From the NCBI GenBank assembly GCA_015698045.1, contig BLAL01000009.1, positions 513,501 through 577,500 of the forward strand: a stretch of DNA of 64,000 nucleotides, in the 5' to 3' direction. The DNA comes from Rhizophagus clarus. Lineage: Eukaryota; Glomeromycota; Glomeromycetes; Glomerales; Glomeraceae. Position numbers and translations under genes: made by a program. Positions within the stretch are counted from its first letter, which is position 1, and each line of letters begins with the position of its first letter. Under the pieces are notes generated by a model. The model searched no databases. It worked only from the letters and a program-made list of their open reading frames with translations, and had not been told where the DNA came from. Positions 12,265 to 24,663 of this stretch are shown here, piece by piece.

Positions 12265-14530
12265 TTATGATTTAATATTGGGAAGCTTATTTTTGGGGGA
12301 TGAATTTGGAGTGTTGTTTGAAAATGCCAGACTGTCTTCTTGATACATGTAATCACGTTTTCGCCTTAACTTTGAACGTTTAATTTTAAGAGCCGTACAA
12401 TAATCAGTAAGATCGCTCAATCGATGCTGTAAAAAATTAAATTTGATAAGCATGATGAGATATACAATGAATGATAGAAAGGGAGTAAGTGAACAACAAC
12501 CTCTAGAGAACGTAGAATCACATGCACTGCCTCATATGTAGGCAACTCTTTTGCCGAAGCAGGCAAAGAAACCTTGTCAACTATTCCAAAACGATAAATC
12601 CCTGGAGTCCGGACATCCATTGCATATAGATTCATCTGCAAACCTGTGACATAAAAAAGCGAACATCTTGTTAGCAGTCTTATCAGAAATTTCTATTGCT
12701 TACTCTTTAAATAAGACCATTTACCGATAACTTGGCATCCGAACACAACAACTTTCATATAATCCGTCGATGGTAACCAGGAAAGGTCTTCATTATTCTG
12801 TTTATCATGTCTCTCATTCCAACCATCAGTTTTAGCTTATCTGCCCAAATTTTTTTTGGACAACCTGCTGGAAGTCCTCCCGAGACTTCGCAAATGAAAC
12901 CTTCTAAAGCTGGTCCTGTTGGTAAATCGATTATAATATCGGTCTTTTGTCCAGCACGCGCGCGTTCATTGTTAGGATCTTGACCTTCTCTGCGCCTTTC
13001 CTGGCTTGCTATTAGTTGTTGTTCAGACCTGAAGATCAAAAAATAAGATGTTAAAATGAGATTAATAACATATACAAAACAGATGATTTTTAAAATCACC
13101 AGTGTTTTCGAAATTTTTCTTGATTTGGATCCAAGCTCATGTTAAAGACAGGGGCCACAAAGCGGATCATAAGTTCTCCCTCATTAAGTGGTAGTTTAAG
13201 ATGTTCAAGATACGACTTTATTATTGTCAGATGAGCATTTAGTATAGGCAATGTTTGCTGAACTTCTAAGTCCTATTCAAAAAAGAGTACATGTGGGATA
13301 GGGAAATTAGCGAAACAAAAGCAATGGTAAATATATGTAAACACATTACCTCCATATTATCAAAAAAGTCTATTTCGGATTGGTCAAGCCCTATCATTTT
13401 CCATCCAACATCAACTCGGAAATCATCGACCAGATGATTCCATTTCTTAGATAACATTTTCTTCGTTGGTTTATGCTGTCCCGTTAAATCAAGGACTCCC
13501 CAGTATTGTGGACTTCAAGGAGAAGGACGATATAAGTGAATTTATTACAATACTCATCCGCAAAATCCTTATATAGGAATACTTACTGGACCTCGTGACT
13601 TGCTTTTGGTAAGGACTTGCGAAGGGAACCAAAATATTTTGCTATATCAATTTCATCAATCATAAATGAGTCCCAACTCTTTTCTACCGGAATTATATAT
13701 TTTGAGGGTGGTGGCATAGGTTCTTCACCTCCAATATAGGTTAAATCTACGTCATCCACGAGTTTATCGAAATATTCCGGATCTTTCACATAATTATCTT
13801 GTGTGTCTTGTGGAGGACTTGATGAAACTGATTCTTCGCCAACATGGTCTATCTAGACATTTTCTTTAAACTGAGATGGGGCAACATCACGAGTGAAAAA
13901 ATGTTCTATTTTTGTTCGTTTCGTGTATGTTTGTTCTTTGTGATCGTCCTAAATATAAATAGTTAGTTCTGCTGATACTCAACTAGATAAAAAAATGTCA
14001 TCGGTACTTTTTCCTGATCCCTCTTCTTTGATGATTCGGCAATGAAAGTTCCACCGGATATAGCTCCGTTATTTATAGTATTTATAGTCCCGTTATCTAC
14101 AAATGTCGGTTGGTGGCAATTAATCTGATTATATGATCGTCCACTATCCCATGCCCTGGCTGTATGATAATCTAGTTTAGTGTCCTGAAACGAAGATTTA
14201 GCTAATTAGTGATATTCTATCCAAAATTCCTATTCCAATTAACCATCCCTAGAAGATCTGTACTTCATAGGCAGTACGACCTAGAAAGCCGTTGCCACGC
14301 AACCAAATCTTTAATGACAAAAGAATCTTTACTTGCCTTCCTATAGTTATCGAGTAATGTCTGCGCTTTTTCGCCTGCAACCTTCTCCAGAATTAACAAT
14401 GCTCTCTAAGCTCTTAACATAACAATCTAACTTCCGATCTATTGGTTCTAGCTCGCACTCGTTTAAAAAACCAAGGATGTTCCATTCGGACAATTTATTG
14501 TCGAAATATTTATGTACCCGCTTTGGACAT
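12265..14530 (-). pseudogene. Decayed multi-exon gene of a local repeated family
   Basis: Well-formed exons with canonical splice sites can be followed from 14530 down to 12265. They are about 14340-14530, then 14008-14184, 13587-13948, 13350-13512, 13100-13272, 12725-13028, 12501-12643 and 12265-12426. Three or four lesions break the frame: an extra base just after the ATG, a shift near 14400 before EKVAGEKAQTLLDNYRK, an in-frame TAG at 13853-13855, and a shift near 12785 between NRIMKTF and WLPSTDYMKVVVFG. One block (GQKTDIIIDL then GFICEVSGGL, then DKLKLMVGMRDMINR) has an Asp...Glu-x-Ser pattern that could be a degenerate PD-(D/E)XK-type fold; this is a guess. Another has NNGTINTINNGAISGGTF. 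The same family recurs at 52800-53985 and as a 5' scrap at 30553-30765. I do not recognise a named function. Confidence 0.7.
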
Positions 14531-14830
14531 AATGAGAGCAAAAAAACGAAAGTTAATGTCGGACTACACAAAAGTCAACTGTATTCAACCTACCATTTTT
14601 TTTTAGTTTATACCGTTGTGTAGTTAAGTGGAATTGTATGAAATGAGTGTATTTTTTGTAATATGTAGCATGTCGGGGTAAGACGCGAAAAAATTCCGAC
14701 ATGTGACTTTTATCTAATAGGATATTAGGATTACATAAAAAACTGATTTCCATTTTCGTTCTATTACAGCATCACAGATCATGACTAGGGATGGTAAATA
14801 ACGTGTTATATATATCCTGATAAAGGTATA
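14531..14830. other. Upstream region of the decayed family member
   Basis: This would be the 5' UTR and promoter of the pseudogene at 12265-14530. About 14508-14785 is similar to 30553-30765, including GGATTACATAAAAAACTGAT and TTCCATTTT, so the flank was duplicated together with the gene start. Confidence 0.55.
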
Positions 14831-17146
14831 ACATATTTAAAAATTAAGGTCTTATTGACTTTATTTATCATGTCTATTCATTTATTACAATATCTATTTC
14901 ATTATCATTTATTTCAAATCTATCATCATCTACATCATTATTTTCATCTGAACTAATTGTGTCATCCATTTCATTTTGCATACCAATTTCTGTTTTTTGC
15001 CAATAGCTTTTTTTGAGGTTTTTTTAATATTTTATAATATGAATAAACTGACACAAGTTTGAAAACACTTTCATTAGTTAAATTTTAAGGTTATGAATAA
15101 AACCAAAATGTGACCAATTTCTTTTAGATGTGGTAGAAAAAACAGAAAAAGTTTATTTTTTAACTTATTAAGTAATATTTTCTGTTACATTTTTATAAAT
15201 AATATTATTTAATAAATTATTTGATTATATTATAGGTTAAAAGTTTATAAACAGGTTTTAACTTTTTATAAAAAACTATAAAATATTCATCTTCAACTAA
15301 AAAAATAAGGTAGCACATTACCAAAAATTACATATGCTAAATATTTATTAATTTTTTTTTGCTTTTCACTACTACATTTATTAGTAAAATTATCTATTTT
15401 TTTTGAGTTCTTTATTTTTGTATTTGGTTGATTATTAATATTCAAATTCATATTTTATTCTTTTTATGTAAATGATTATAAAAATAGTAAAGCTATAGAA
15501 GTTATATCTTTTAAAATAGATAATTCTAATTTAATATATTCAAGTATATTTTTGCACTATTCTAATAAATGTTTAATCATTCTTTATAATTAACTATTAA
15601 TAATAAAAGAAAAATTATAATATTTACAAATTACAACAAAATATTGCTTTCTATTTTTTTTTTTTTTAAATTTATAAAAAAATTTTTAAATAGTATTTTT
15701 AGGATATAGCATTTGAACAAAAAAAAAATTTTTTTAATAATGATATTATACATTTAAAACTTATTATTAAATTTATTATATATAAATAATTGATAATTGA
15801 TTAAATTTTACCTGGTTTTAACATAATTTAATAATATTAGCCAATACTATCATTGTTATTTTATACTATCATATAATATTTTTTGTTATATATCATAGTA
15901 TATATTAATATATAACACTAAATAAATAATAAAAATATATACCATTTTATCTCTAATTATAATCGAATATTAAGCTGAATAATTATTTATAAGAAAATAA
16001 TACATGATAAAAATACTTATATATTTATTAATAAAATAAATATATTATGATTAACATTAAGTCAGTAGCTAATTTTTAAATAAATACAAATTAGAACAAT
16101 ATCCTGTATACTAATGACTGGACTATACTATAATTGTAAATTTAAATTTATTATTTAAAATGTTATTGATAAGACAATATTTTATTTTATTTCTATACTA
16201 TTCATTAATATAATCATATAATCTATATTCCCATATTTTTCATTACAAATAAGATATAGTGAACTTTATAATATTATAAAAAATTGTTTTTTACTAAGTG
16301 ATATATCTAACAAAAAATACAATTATCACTGGATATAATGAATTGTCATTCTAAGAAATTTGGTTTAGTATATAATGAATTCGATATATAATATTTATAT
16401 TATATACTGAACTATTCAATATATAAATTGTATCTAATAGTTTAGTTACATATGACTATTATATTTAAATTATTATTAAAATGTGCAATATTATTTATTA
16501 AAATTTTATATAACCATAATTATTTATTAGCTATTTACACATTATTATTATATTAAAAGTAATAAAAATTAACCTATCTAAGATTTTTTATAACTAAACT
16601 TTTACTTTTTTATGCAATTTTCTTAAAACTTTTAACTTTTCATTTACATCACCAAATTCCAATTTCTAGGTTTTTTTCTTCATTTCACAAATTTTATGTT
16701 TTTTATTTAGTAAAAAGACTAACTCTTTTTCTTTTTAACAGCATTTTCAGAACTTTTTTATTTATATAAACTAATAGAAATTGAAAAAAATAATTATATA
16801 ATAATAATAATGTATTTATTTTATATTAGGTATAGAAGTCATGTAACAGTTCAGTATATTTAATATGTAACCAATATATTTGAGTTAGCTAAAATAAGTT
16901 CAGATATGATATATAGTAATTTATTATGAAATTTTATTATATCCAATATAATTTATTATAAAAAAATTAGTTCTGAAAAATCTGATTCAGTATAACAAAT
17001 TTTTAATACAAATAGATTTGTTATAATTAATGACAACTGTAAATAAATTAAACTTACAAAAAATATGTTAAATATTATTAATACTATAAATTATCATAAA
17101 ATTATTATATATATTAAATATTAATTAATAATTCACATAAAAAGTA
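14831..17146. other. AT-rich desert
   Basis: Extremely AT-rich sequence with no supported gene. On the minus strand 14878-15000 reads as an acidic tail (EMDDTISSDENNDVDDD...) ending in TAG, which may be the last piece of a transposon protein. Nothing else codes. Confidence 0.5.
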
Positions 17147-17782
17147 AAGAATTTAATTACTAAAAATTGGGGGTTAAAATTATATATAGTAGTACTATAT
17201 AGTATAAAATCTAAAGACATGGTAAATTAAAGTACTAATTTTTAAATATAATGTAAAAACTACCGTATGTTTCCAAAATTAAGCCCCCCTTTTTTGCAAG
17301 GATTTTGAGCGAAAAGTTTGGGGGGTGTTTAATTTTGGAAGTTTTTTTATTAGTATTTCATATATGATTTTTTTTAACAAAACTTGAAAAGTTTGGGGTG
17401 GTGCTTAATTTCGGGGGGTGACTAATATTGGAAAAATACGGTAAAACTATTAATATAAAATTATACTATTTGACTAATTTTTTACTAAAAGTTTAGTAAA
17501 ATTTCCAATTATTAGAAATAATTTTCCTATGAGCCTAAAATTAAAAACCTATTATTCACAAATCACAATATAAAAATAAGGTTTTTTTTTCTTTTAAGCT
17601 CATAAGTAAGTTATTTTTAATGCTCAAAAAATTTACTAGACTTTCAATAAAAAGTAAGTCAAATAGTACAATTTTATGCCAATAAACTTAATTTTTATAT
17701 TATATTTTAACAATTAGTACTTTAGTTTATTATGACATCAAATTAGCCTGATTTTTAATATAAGACTCTTTACTTTATATAT
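17147..17782. mobile_element. Palindromic foldback element with nested insertion
   Basis: Two pairs of inverted arms are visible. Outer arms are about 17147-17260 and 17680-17782, sharing for example AAAGTACTAATT and ATAAAGTAAAG-type blocks. Inner arms are about 17447-17515 and 17625-17690, sharing ACTATTTGACT and AGTAAA..TTT. The loop side also pairs (ATGAGC.TAAAA with its complement near 17600). Once the 183-bp MITE at 17261-17443 is removed, the whole element is one long imperfect hairpin. It has no coding capacity and the superfamily is unknown. Confidence 0.6.
17261..17443. mobile_element. Short MITE with CCGTAT ends and TA target
   Basis: The left end reads TACCGTATGTTTCCAAAATT followed by AAGCCCCCC. 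The right end, reverse complemented, reads TACCGTATTTTTCCAATATT followed by AGTCACCCCCC. TA at each edge is a plausible target duplication. The element is 183 bp, non-coding, and Tc1/mariner-like by its TA site; the interior contains a second C-run/G-run pair. It sits in the left arm of the larger palindrome and is therefore the younger insertion. Confidence 0.7.
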
Positions 17783-17804
17783 GGACCATAAATTAAATAT
17801 TTTA

Positions 17805-18258
17805 AAATATTTATAAAATATATAATAAATTGTTTCATCTGAGTTTTTATTTTATCCAACTAGTAAATAAAAAAAGTTTATAAATTGTTTGATTATTGAC
17901 AAACTGCACATGACTCTGGTCATGAAAAATATTTTAGATTTGCTATATGAGACTCCATCCTATTTTCTATCCTAAATGTATACTCCACAATATTAGGAAA
18001 AAAATTTTTTTAGCATATTAATGGTTAAGAAATGATTAACCAATATCTTCATACAATAAATGTTTATTGTTCACACATATCTTTAATATTGGCCACCTGT
18101 TAGTAGAAATAATTACAAGTTAAAATCCTATTGCATGATTGTGAATAAGTTAGACATATCTTGAGAAAATATACAAATAATACTCTGGTGGTATATATTC
18201 ATTATTCCATGACATATTCCTTGCGTAATATTATTATCCATCAGTGTTGGGGAATAGA
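17805..18258. repeat. Segmental duplication, copy B
   Basis: This copy matches 11350-11787 in the same orientation with scattered substitutions and indels. No copy of the PB1 gene that precedes copy A lies upstream; copy B is preceded by the palindromic element. A segment around 18083-18130 is absent from copy A. Confidence 0.85.
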
Positions 18259-18393
18259 ACAAATAACGTGAAGCGCAATATTACTGTATACTAGATATTC
18301 ATTACTCGCTGCAACCAATTACTTTAATAGAACTAGATTCTATCCAAAAAAATTCATCCCAACAATCCATTTCAAAAAAAGGGGGCTCCGTTG

Positions 18394-19650
18394 TCAGTTC
18401 AAGTTTTTTAATTTAAATTTTGGACCTTTATTTGACAACTGATACATAAATGTTTTTACATTTGCTAGTTTCATCATCAGCGGATTCCAAATCAGATGAT
18501 TATAACAATATCGAAACCTAAATGATTTGACGTTGAAGTGGCTTAGCATAAACGAGAATTTAAAAGAAATACGTAAAGCAATTACAGAATTAGCAGACAA
18601 ATTGTTATCAAAACTATCCAGCTCCATATCTCGTCCAAAGCCAAGGTAAATTGATAAAAAAATAGGGAGCAGACTGAGAAGACGTTGAGAATGTTAAAAT
18701 ATCTTTACTAAGTGTGCAATGACAAGCATTAAATGTGCAATGCTTTACGGACAAAAATAACCTACCAATACCAGAAGCTCCACAACAGATAAGAAATGCA
18801 AGGGGTGATTTTGCAATAGATTCTTGCGTATAATAGGATTGATTAGGATATTGTTTTTTGCTGATTCATATTTCGTTCCTTTAGAGGTATACTATTAGAG
18901 AAACCATCAGTTCTGCTATCCGATCTTTAACGTTTTTTTAACACTTCATTTATGAGTTCATCTTTAGAAGGTCTTATGATAAAATATTTGGGTGACATTT
19001 GATGATAAGAAGCAGAAAAAAAGAAGAAACACAAGATTATTATTTGATATGAAAAAAAGGTATATAACCAAATCGACTGTAAATTTCTTGTTCGAGAGAT
19101 AAAACATTAGGAGACACTTACCAGTGGTGGCGAGCACTTGCACGATAATGCGAATTGCCTCCTTAAATACATTGTCTTTAAAATCTTCCCCAGTAAAATA
19201 TTTGTTAAGAAGGAATCGAGGTACCATAAGAATACCTCCAAGACTTGCTTTAGTGTCATCTTCAGTAGAGAATTTTTCAATTTCTTATTTCATTAAATTA
19301 TTATATTTATGGATGTATGTAACTTGATTTTCTCATTACAATGAAAAAGTGAGAAAAATAACAATTTAAAAATACTATAAAATGTCTACGGACTATAAAA
19401 TTGTGTGAAAATATAATTTTGTTTACGATTTTTATTAAAAAATAAATACCTTTGCAATAACAATAACTAATATTTAATGAAAAAAAAAACGACAAATCCA
19501 GTAAAATCAATTCTTTACATTAATTAAATGATAAAACAAGACGTTGAATTGAATTTGCTTTAATAATTTTTAATTCTGAAATTAAACGAGTCAAATTTTG
19601 AAGATTACTTTCTTGCTCATCAACCATTTTACCGTCGATCTTCACTAAGT
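18394..19650 (-). pseudogene. Decayed Crinkler gene (header plus NTPase pieces)
   Basis: Pieces align in order with the intact Crinkler gene at 20139-22884. A header end (GEDFKDNVFKEAIRIIVQVL then ATTG followed by a GTAAGTG donor, near 19120) matches the intact header end and its donor. A degenerate Walker A piece with its donor at the same codon lies near 18755-18775 (CGASGI then G/GTAGG). A post-P-loop block (FDNNLSANSVIALRISFKF, about 18520-18600) matches FDQKLSASIIIGLRIAYKF of the intact copy. The frame is broken many times and the nuclease part is missing. A weaker header-like stretch reaches about 19640. The same orientation and adjacency suggest a tandem duplicate that decayed. Confidence 0.7.
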
Positions 19651-20138
19651 TCCAGAGAGACAAAGATACTTGATATCGTGAAATTTAATATCGTCAAATC
19701 CAATTTTCAAACCGTAATTTCAACTGAGAAAGATTTGTTAGAAATCTCGAGATTTTTACAAGGTTATTTCTCAGAATGCCATTAGCTCGGGTCCGCTTTA
19801 TCGAACCATTTATCACAGATGTGGAAAACTATCGGAGCCGGTGATCGAAGGATGAGAAAAAATTTTTTTCTTGCAAACTGCCATTATTCCCTGTATTTAC
19901 TACACCAATAAAGAATTCGGCCGAAAAGACTATATAGATATAGATAGAGAAATAATTTTATTAGCTATAGATATTAATCGATATATATTTCGTTTATTTT
20001 TCCTAATAACTAAATATTAAAAAATCACCTAATCCTATTTTTTAATTATAAATTATATATATATAATTATTTAGAAATTCTATTAAATATTAATATTATC
20101 TTACAAAAAAAAATTAAATATATTTACTATGCGTTGTA

Positions 20139-22884
20139 CTAAATAGATACAGAATTTTGAATTTTTTGTGAACTTTGTACATTATTTTTCAAAAAATTAC
20201 TAATATCATGTGATTTTTTAATAATTGAATGTGGAGCATAAGAACATTTTTCCAGTTCCGTTTTGACCTTTTTGACGTTACTATAATTTTTATTTTTATT
20301 TATGAGATCATCAGCATCATAATAAGGACGCTTTTTGCATATCTGAGAGGAAATGATCGGTCCAATCCCACCGAACATTTTAGAAATCTGATCTGGTGTT
20401 GCAAAGTTAAGATTAAAATCATTTAACATAGAAAAAGCTAATCTTGAAGAAAAAACTTTTCCAAAATACTGTCCAAAGTTATTTTTTGCAATTACCAGAC
20501 ATTTGTCTGGTAGATTGTTGATATCCGCCTCATTAAATTGTTGTGACGTAAAAATGATAGGGATGACACGGAAATCTTCCAGAGATTTCATTTTTTTTCG
20601 TTTCGCAATATTAATAGCATCATCATTTTTTTTGCACTCCTTTTCAATATCTTGTATAGAAATAAAGTCAAAAGAATTATGCCATTTTTGTTGAAGTCTT
20701 ATAATATCTTTAGACCGTGCTATAAAAGCATCAGCAAATGAAGCCGAGTTCCCATTAATAAATACATAATCTGACTCTAAGGACATTATCGTATTGTCTA
20801 CTCTCCTTATCAATTGACTGGTCTTAGGAAATTGGTTTTTTATTTCACAAATATCTAACTTTTTAAGTCTAATACGAATGTCCAGAATATTTTTTTTTCC
20901 AAATGCGCCACGATAATAATCTCGTAAACTTATTTCCTCTATGCCGATATCTAAAAGGAGATTATTATAAAATACCTCAAACTGAGCAACAAAACGTTCC
21001 CATTCATGCCAACACATATTTGGATCTGGTTGAAATTTTCCGTGTAAGATGCCAGGAGCAATATTTAGCTCCAAATTATAGAGATAAACGAAATAAAATG
21101 GCATTTGAATAAAATAGCTGGATCTTACAGTTTTTAGAATCAAATACCCGTCTCGCTCTAACTTTTCCACTGTTAAAAGAGAATTATCGGTGTCCAGAAT
21201 CTGTTCGAGTTTTACTGGAATATCACAAATACAATGGTACAGGAGTTGGTAACTAACGTTTTTGTTTTTTTGAACAAAATCTCTAATGCCATATTTTTTG
21301 TTGAGTGTATCCGCAACGGTACTGAATATATCATCAAAGAAGGTAAACTTTCCTTCCTTCAGTTGATCAAAGAAATTTTCTGTAGAAATAGATTTCTCAA
21401 GAACATATTGTAATGCACGTGGAAGACCACCAGTATCATATAAGATCTGAAGATATGGTGCACTAGACATCCAACCTTGTTGCTTGTCACCATTTTCATT
21501 TGCATAATAGTCAACGATCTCAAGCATTGCTACGGTTGTTAGCAGGGGACATTCAACAAATTCGAAGGAATAACTTGTTGGTTCAAATTTTTTAGTGGCT
21601 TCCCGCAGTGCTGTTCCTGACAATAGTGTCTGAACAAAATAATCTATGCGTGCTCCTGTTGACATCAATTTTCCCGTTTCATTTAATATTTCCTTGAAAA
21701 TTCCTTTTGTACCTGGTCCCCTCCAGCGTTCATTTTGATCGTAATCGATAATTTCTTGATATTCATCAATATGAAGGAGTATGATGAGTTGTTGTTTAGA
21801 CTCGAGCTTTAGTGATTTTCGAATTCTATCAAGTACAAGGTTGATATTAAAAGCGCTAAGAGATTCTTCTATGGTAAGTGCAGCATACTTAAAGGAATCA
21901 AAAGACATTTTGTCTTGTGCAAAGAATTTATAGGCAATGCGTAATCCAATGATGATTGATGCAGATAATTTTTGATCAAATTCACTCAGACGGACACCGT
22001 TGACGAAGTCGAGAAGGAAGTAAAGAAAATGTGGCTTAGTATCAGTCCACTTGGACGGAGGAGTCCAATCACGTTTAAGAGATTCGAACAATTCAATCCC
22101 CCAACGAGTTTTACCTGATGCATAGAAATTAATGGTTAACAATTCACATCCATTCATTATAATTAAATTAGTAAGTAAATACCTATTCCAGGTGCTCCAC
22201 CGCAGACGAGAAAATTAAAATCGGTTTTGGAAGTTAAGGGGAAAAGGGCCTTGTAGGCATTATCAGTGATTACTCGCAAAATACTTCCAGTATCACGTTC
22301 TTTCAGTGGCATAAGCAAGCCAGTTGTCTCTTTAGTTTTCTCTTTTGGTACTTCAATTTCTAAATCCTTTAATATCGCTCGTAATATTTTTTCTGTATCG
22401 TATGTAGTTTCTCGCGAAAAGCCTACTTTAGCACGAAAAATAACATTGAATCAATCTCCACAATTTTTTTACTTGCAAATTTCTTGTTCAAGAGGTAAAG
22501 ACACTTACCAGTGGAGGCGGGTGGAGGCGGGTGGACGATGATTTGGATGCGCTCCTCTAGTGCATTTGGAAAAACATTTGTAAATTTTTTAGCCGAGTTC
22601 AAAGATTCGCCGAGTTTTTCCTCAATGATGCCATCATGAAATGCCTTTTTAAGTTCTTCCAACTCCTCAACGCGACATTCAACTTTCCAAAGCTCCAGAT
22701 CACTGGAATCATTTTCTTCGCTATAGTTCTTCTTTATATTCTCCCAAATTAGTCTTTTGAGATGTACAATGTATAGATTATTTTTAAGGATCATAGTATT
22801 TCCATCAACTTTGGTTTCTTCGCCAATGTCAGCCGTATGAACCTTAGAAAGTGAATCACCTAGGACGTAATAAAGTAACGACAT
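20139..22884 (-). CDS. Crinkler (CRN) effector: P-loop NTPase plus PD-(D/E)XK-like domain
   Basis: Three exons, 22509-22884, 22183-22422 and 20139-22114, give 863 aa ending in TAG. Residues 1-125 are a Crinkler header: MSLLYYVLGDSLSKV, then LELWKVE, and at the end NALEERIQIIVHPPPPASTG. The second exon leads to Walker A GGAPGIGKT (about 200-208), with the Gly codon split by intron 2. A Walker B candidate is LIILLHIDEYQ (D322, E323) and SGTALRE may be a sensor. Near the C-terminus LDIRIRLKKLDICEIKNQF gives Asp617 and Glu629-x-Lys631, fitting a PD-(D/E)XK nuclease core. NTPase-nuclease Crinklers are a known architecture in oomycetes and fungi, and Crinklers are known from mycorrhizal fungi; many act in host or own nuclei. 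There is no obvious signal peptide. The acceptor of exon 2 could also be 3 nt upstream (AAAG), which keeps the frame. The Met codon at 22157 lies within intron 2 and is not the start. Confidence 0.88.
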
Positions 22885-23022
22885 ATCGGCAATATATCTG
22901 TTAAATTTAAAGTAAAAAAGTTCCTAAGAAAAAACAAGTCGGTTATATATATAAAAAAGATGTGTAATCATTTTGAGTCATACGTCATACGTTATTACAT
23001 ACCTCCATTTTTTGACAAAATT

Positions 23023-23230
23023 AATAACTTTGGACATATTGTTACTAATAAATAGACTCTTGATTAAACTTTATGACTCAAATATAATATATACAAAAAT
23101 TGACACTATTTTTTTTTTTTTTTTTCTTTTCAAAATAACTTTGGACATATTGTTACTAATAAATAGACTCTTGATTAAACTTTATGACTCAAATATAATA
23201 TATACAAAAATTGACTCTATTTTTTTTTTC
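23023..23230. repeat. Recent 111-bp tandem duplication upstream of the Crinkler gene
   Basis: Two units begin at 23023 and 23134. They are nearly identical for about 90 bp, from AATAACTTTGGACATATT to CAAAAATTGAC; the main differences are one base (GACACT against GACTCT) and the length of the following T-run. They lie 140-345 bp upstream of the Crinkler ATG. Confidence 0.95.
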
Positions 23231-24663
23231 ATCAGTATCCCTTTATATAATTTTCGATTGTATAGTTGATCTGGTTCCGTATTTGACTAATGGCGTTTCA
23301 GCCGTTTCGTTTCATTGCACAAAAAAAGGTACAAATTATTACACGGAAGACAATAGTCTGTCGTAGATATTGAATCATTATCACAAAGCCACTGTCAAAT
23401 ATGGTCATTGGTCAACAGATTGTATAACCGAAAAATGCGCAACAGTGACTCAAAAAGCATTTGTTTTTTGTGTGCGCAGCTAGAAAATTGTGGCAACGAA
23501 GATCATAAAGAGAAAATTTTTTTTAATAATACATAACCTCAAAAATTGTTATGTGACTAAATTATTTTGCAGGTAAATGTAATTTTGGCTGCTCTTCAAG
23601 TTTACTTAGAACGACAATGGCGATTTTTTTTATGTTGGAAAAAAAAATTCATTTGCAGTGCCACGGACCTGGCACACAAAAAAGGGGGTGCTAAAAAAAC
23701 CATTTTGAAATAAATATCGGCTTGTTTTCTTTGTGGCGCAGTATCTATTAAATTTTTGTTGGGTTTCAATGAAGTTAATTTTTTTAATGAAAGAGAATAA
23801 AGGGTTTATAACACAAAACAGTCCTTCGCATTAACAGAATAGAAGAAATGAAAAGTATATATCATATATTTTTAACGCTGTTTATATGAAATATGAAGTT
23901 GAAAGGGAAAAACAAGCAAAGAGTCTTGTGTATTGGTAGAATAAAATAAATAAAAGGTGTATATATTTTAATGCCGTTTGAAAAGTAATAGTTTACACTG
24001 CCGTTAGGCTGTGAGAAATGTAAAAAGGTATTATATTTCTCGTTTTTGATCGGCAACGTTTATTTACAAAAAATGACTTGGATTTTTAACTAATAACGAT
24101 AGAAAGGAGTAGGTTCGAAAACAAAATCTGTAAGAACACACTTTAATTGTATACAGTGGTACCAAAAGTAATTGGAACAAAATAAGTTACTCTCCAAAAT
24201 GAAGAATCAATAGGTGTTCGATGGATACGATAAATACAAGACATATAAAATATGTTAATCATTAATGGAATTATTAGAGTTCAGAATAACACAAAAAAAA
24301 AATATTCTGCAATTATAAGACAAGTTAGTTCCCATCTTCCCGAATAATGAAGAAACATGATGATGATATTATGGAACAAGTTATAGTTAACACAAATAAA
24401 TGATTTGTTTTGAACATCGCCAAAAATCCTTTCATTGTACCGATAGGTGCTACTAAGTTACTTCGTACTATTTGTATGATATGTGTATTGCGTGATACTA
24501 GAACAAGAAAGTTTAACGTTCTATCCTAATTTTATAATGTTTCAATAACATCGAGTTTTTTATTAATGTGTAGAATGTAATATCGTTCGAGATGCATGAA
24601 ATTACGTTTGTAATTTCTGGATCGGCAAATTTAGACCACTGCAATAACAGGAATTAGTATTGA
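23231..24663. other. Non-coding, possible Tc1/mariner ends
   Basis: No gene was recognised. TACAGTGGTACCAAAAG at about 24154 and, inverted, CAGTGGTCTAAATTTGCCGA at about 24635 look like ends of Tc1/pogo-type elements, but only 7 bp match each other, so I do not call one element. Confidence 0.4.

Noticed and set aside
22142-22157. ATG at 22157 as the start of a 672-codon gene
   Set aside because: It lies in intron 2 of the Crinkler gene. Splicing at 22183 and 22114 restores the Walker A motif and the header.
24152-24650. A complete Tc1-type element
   Set aside because: The two candidate ends agree over only 7 bp and no TA pair fits both sides.
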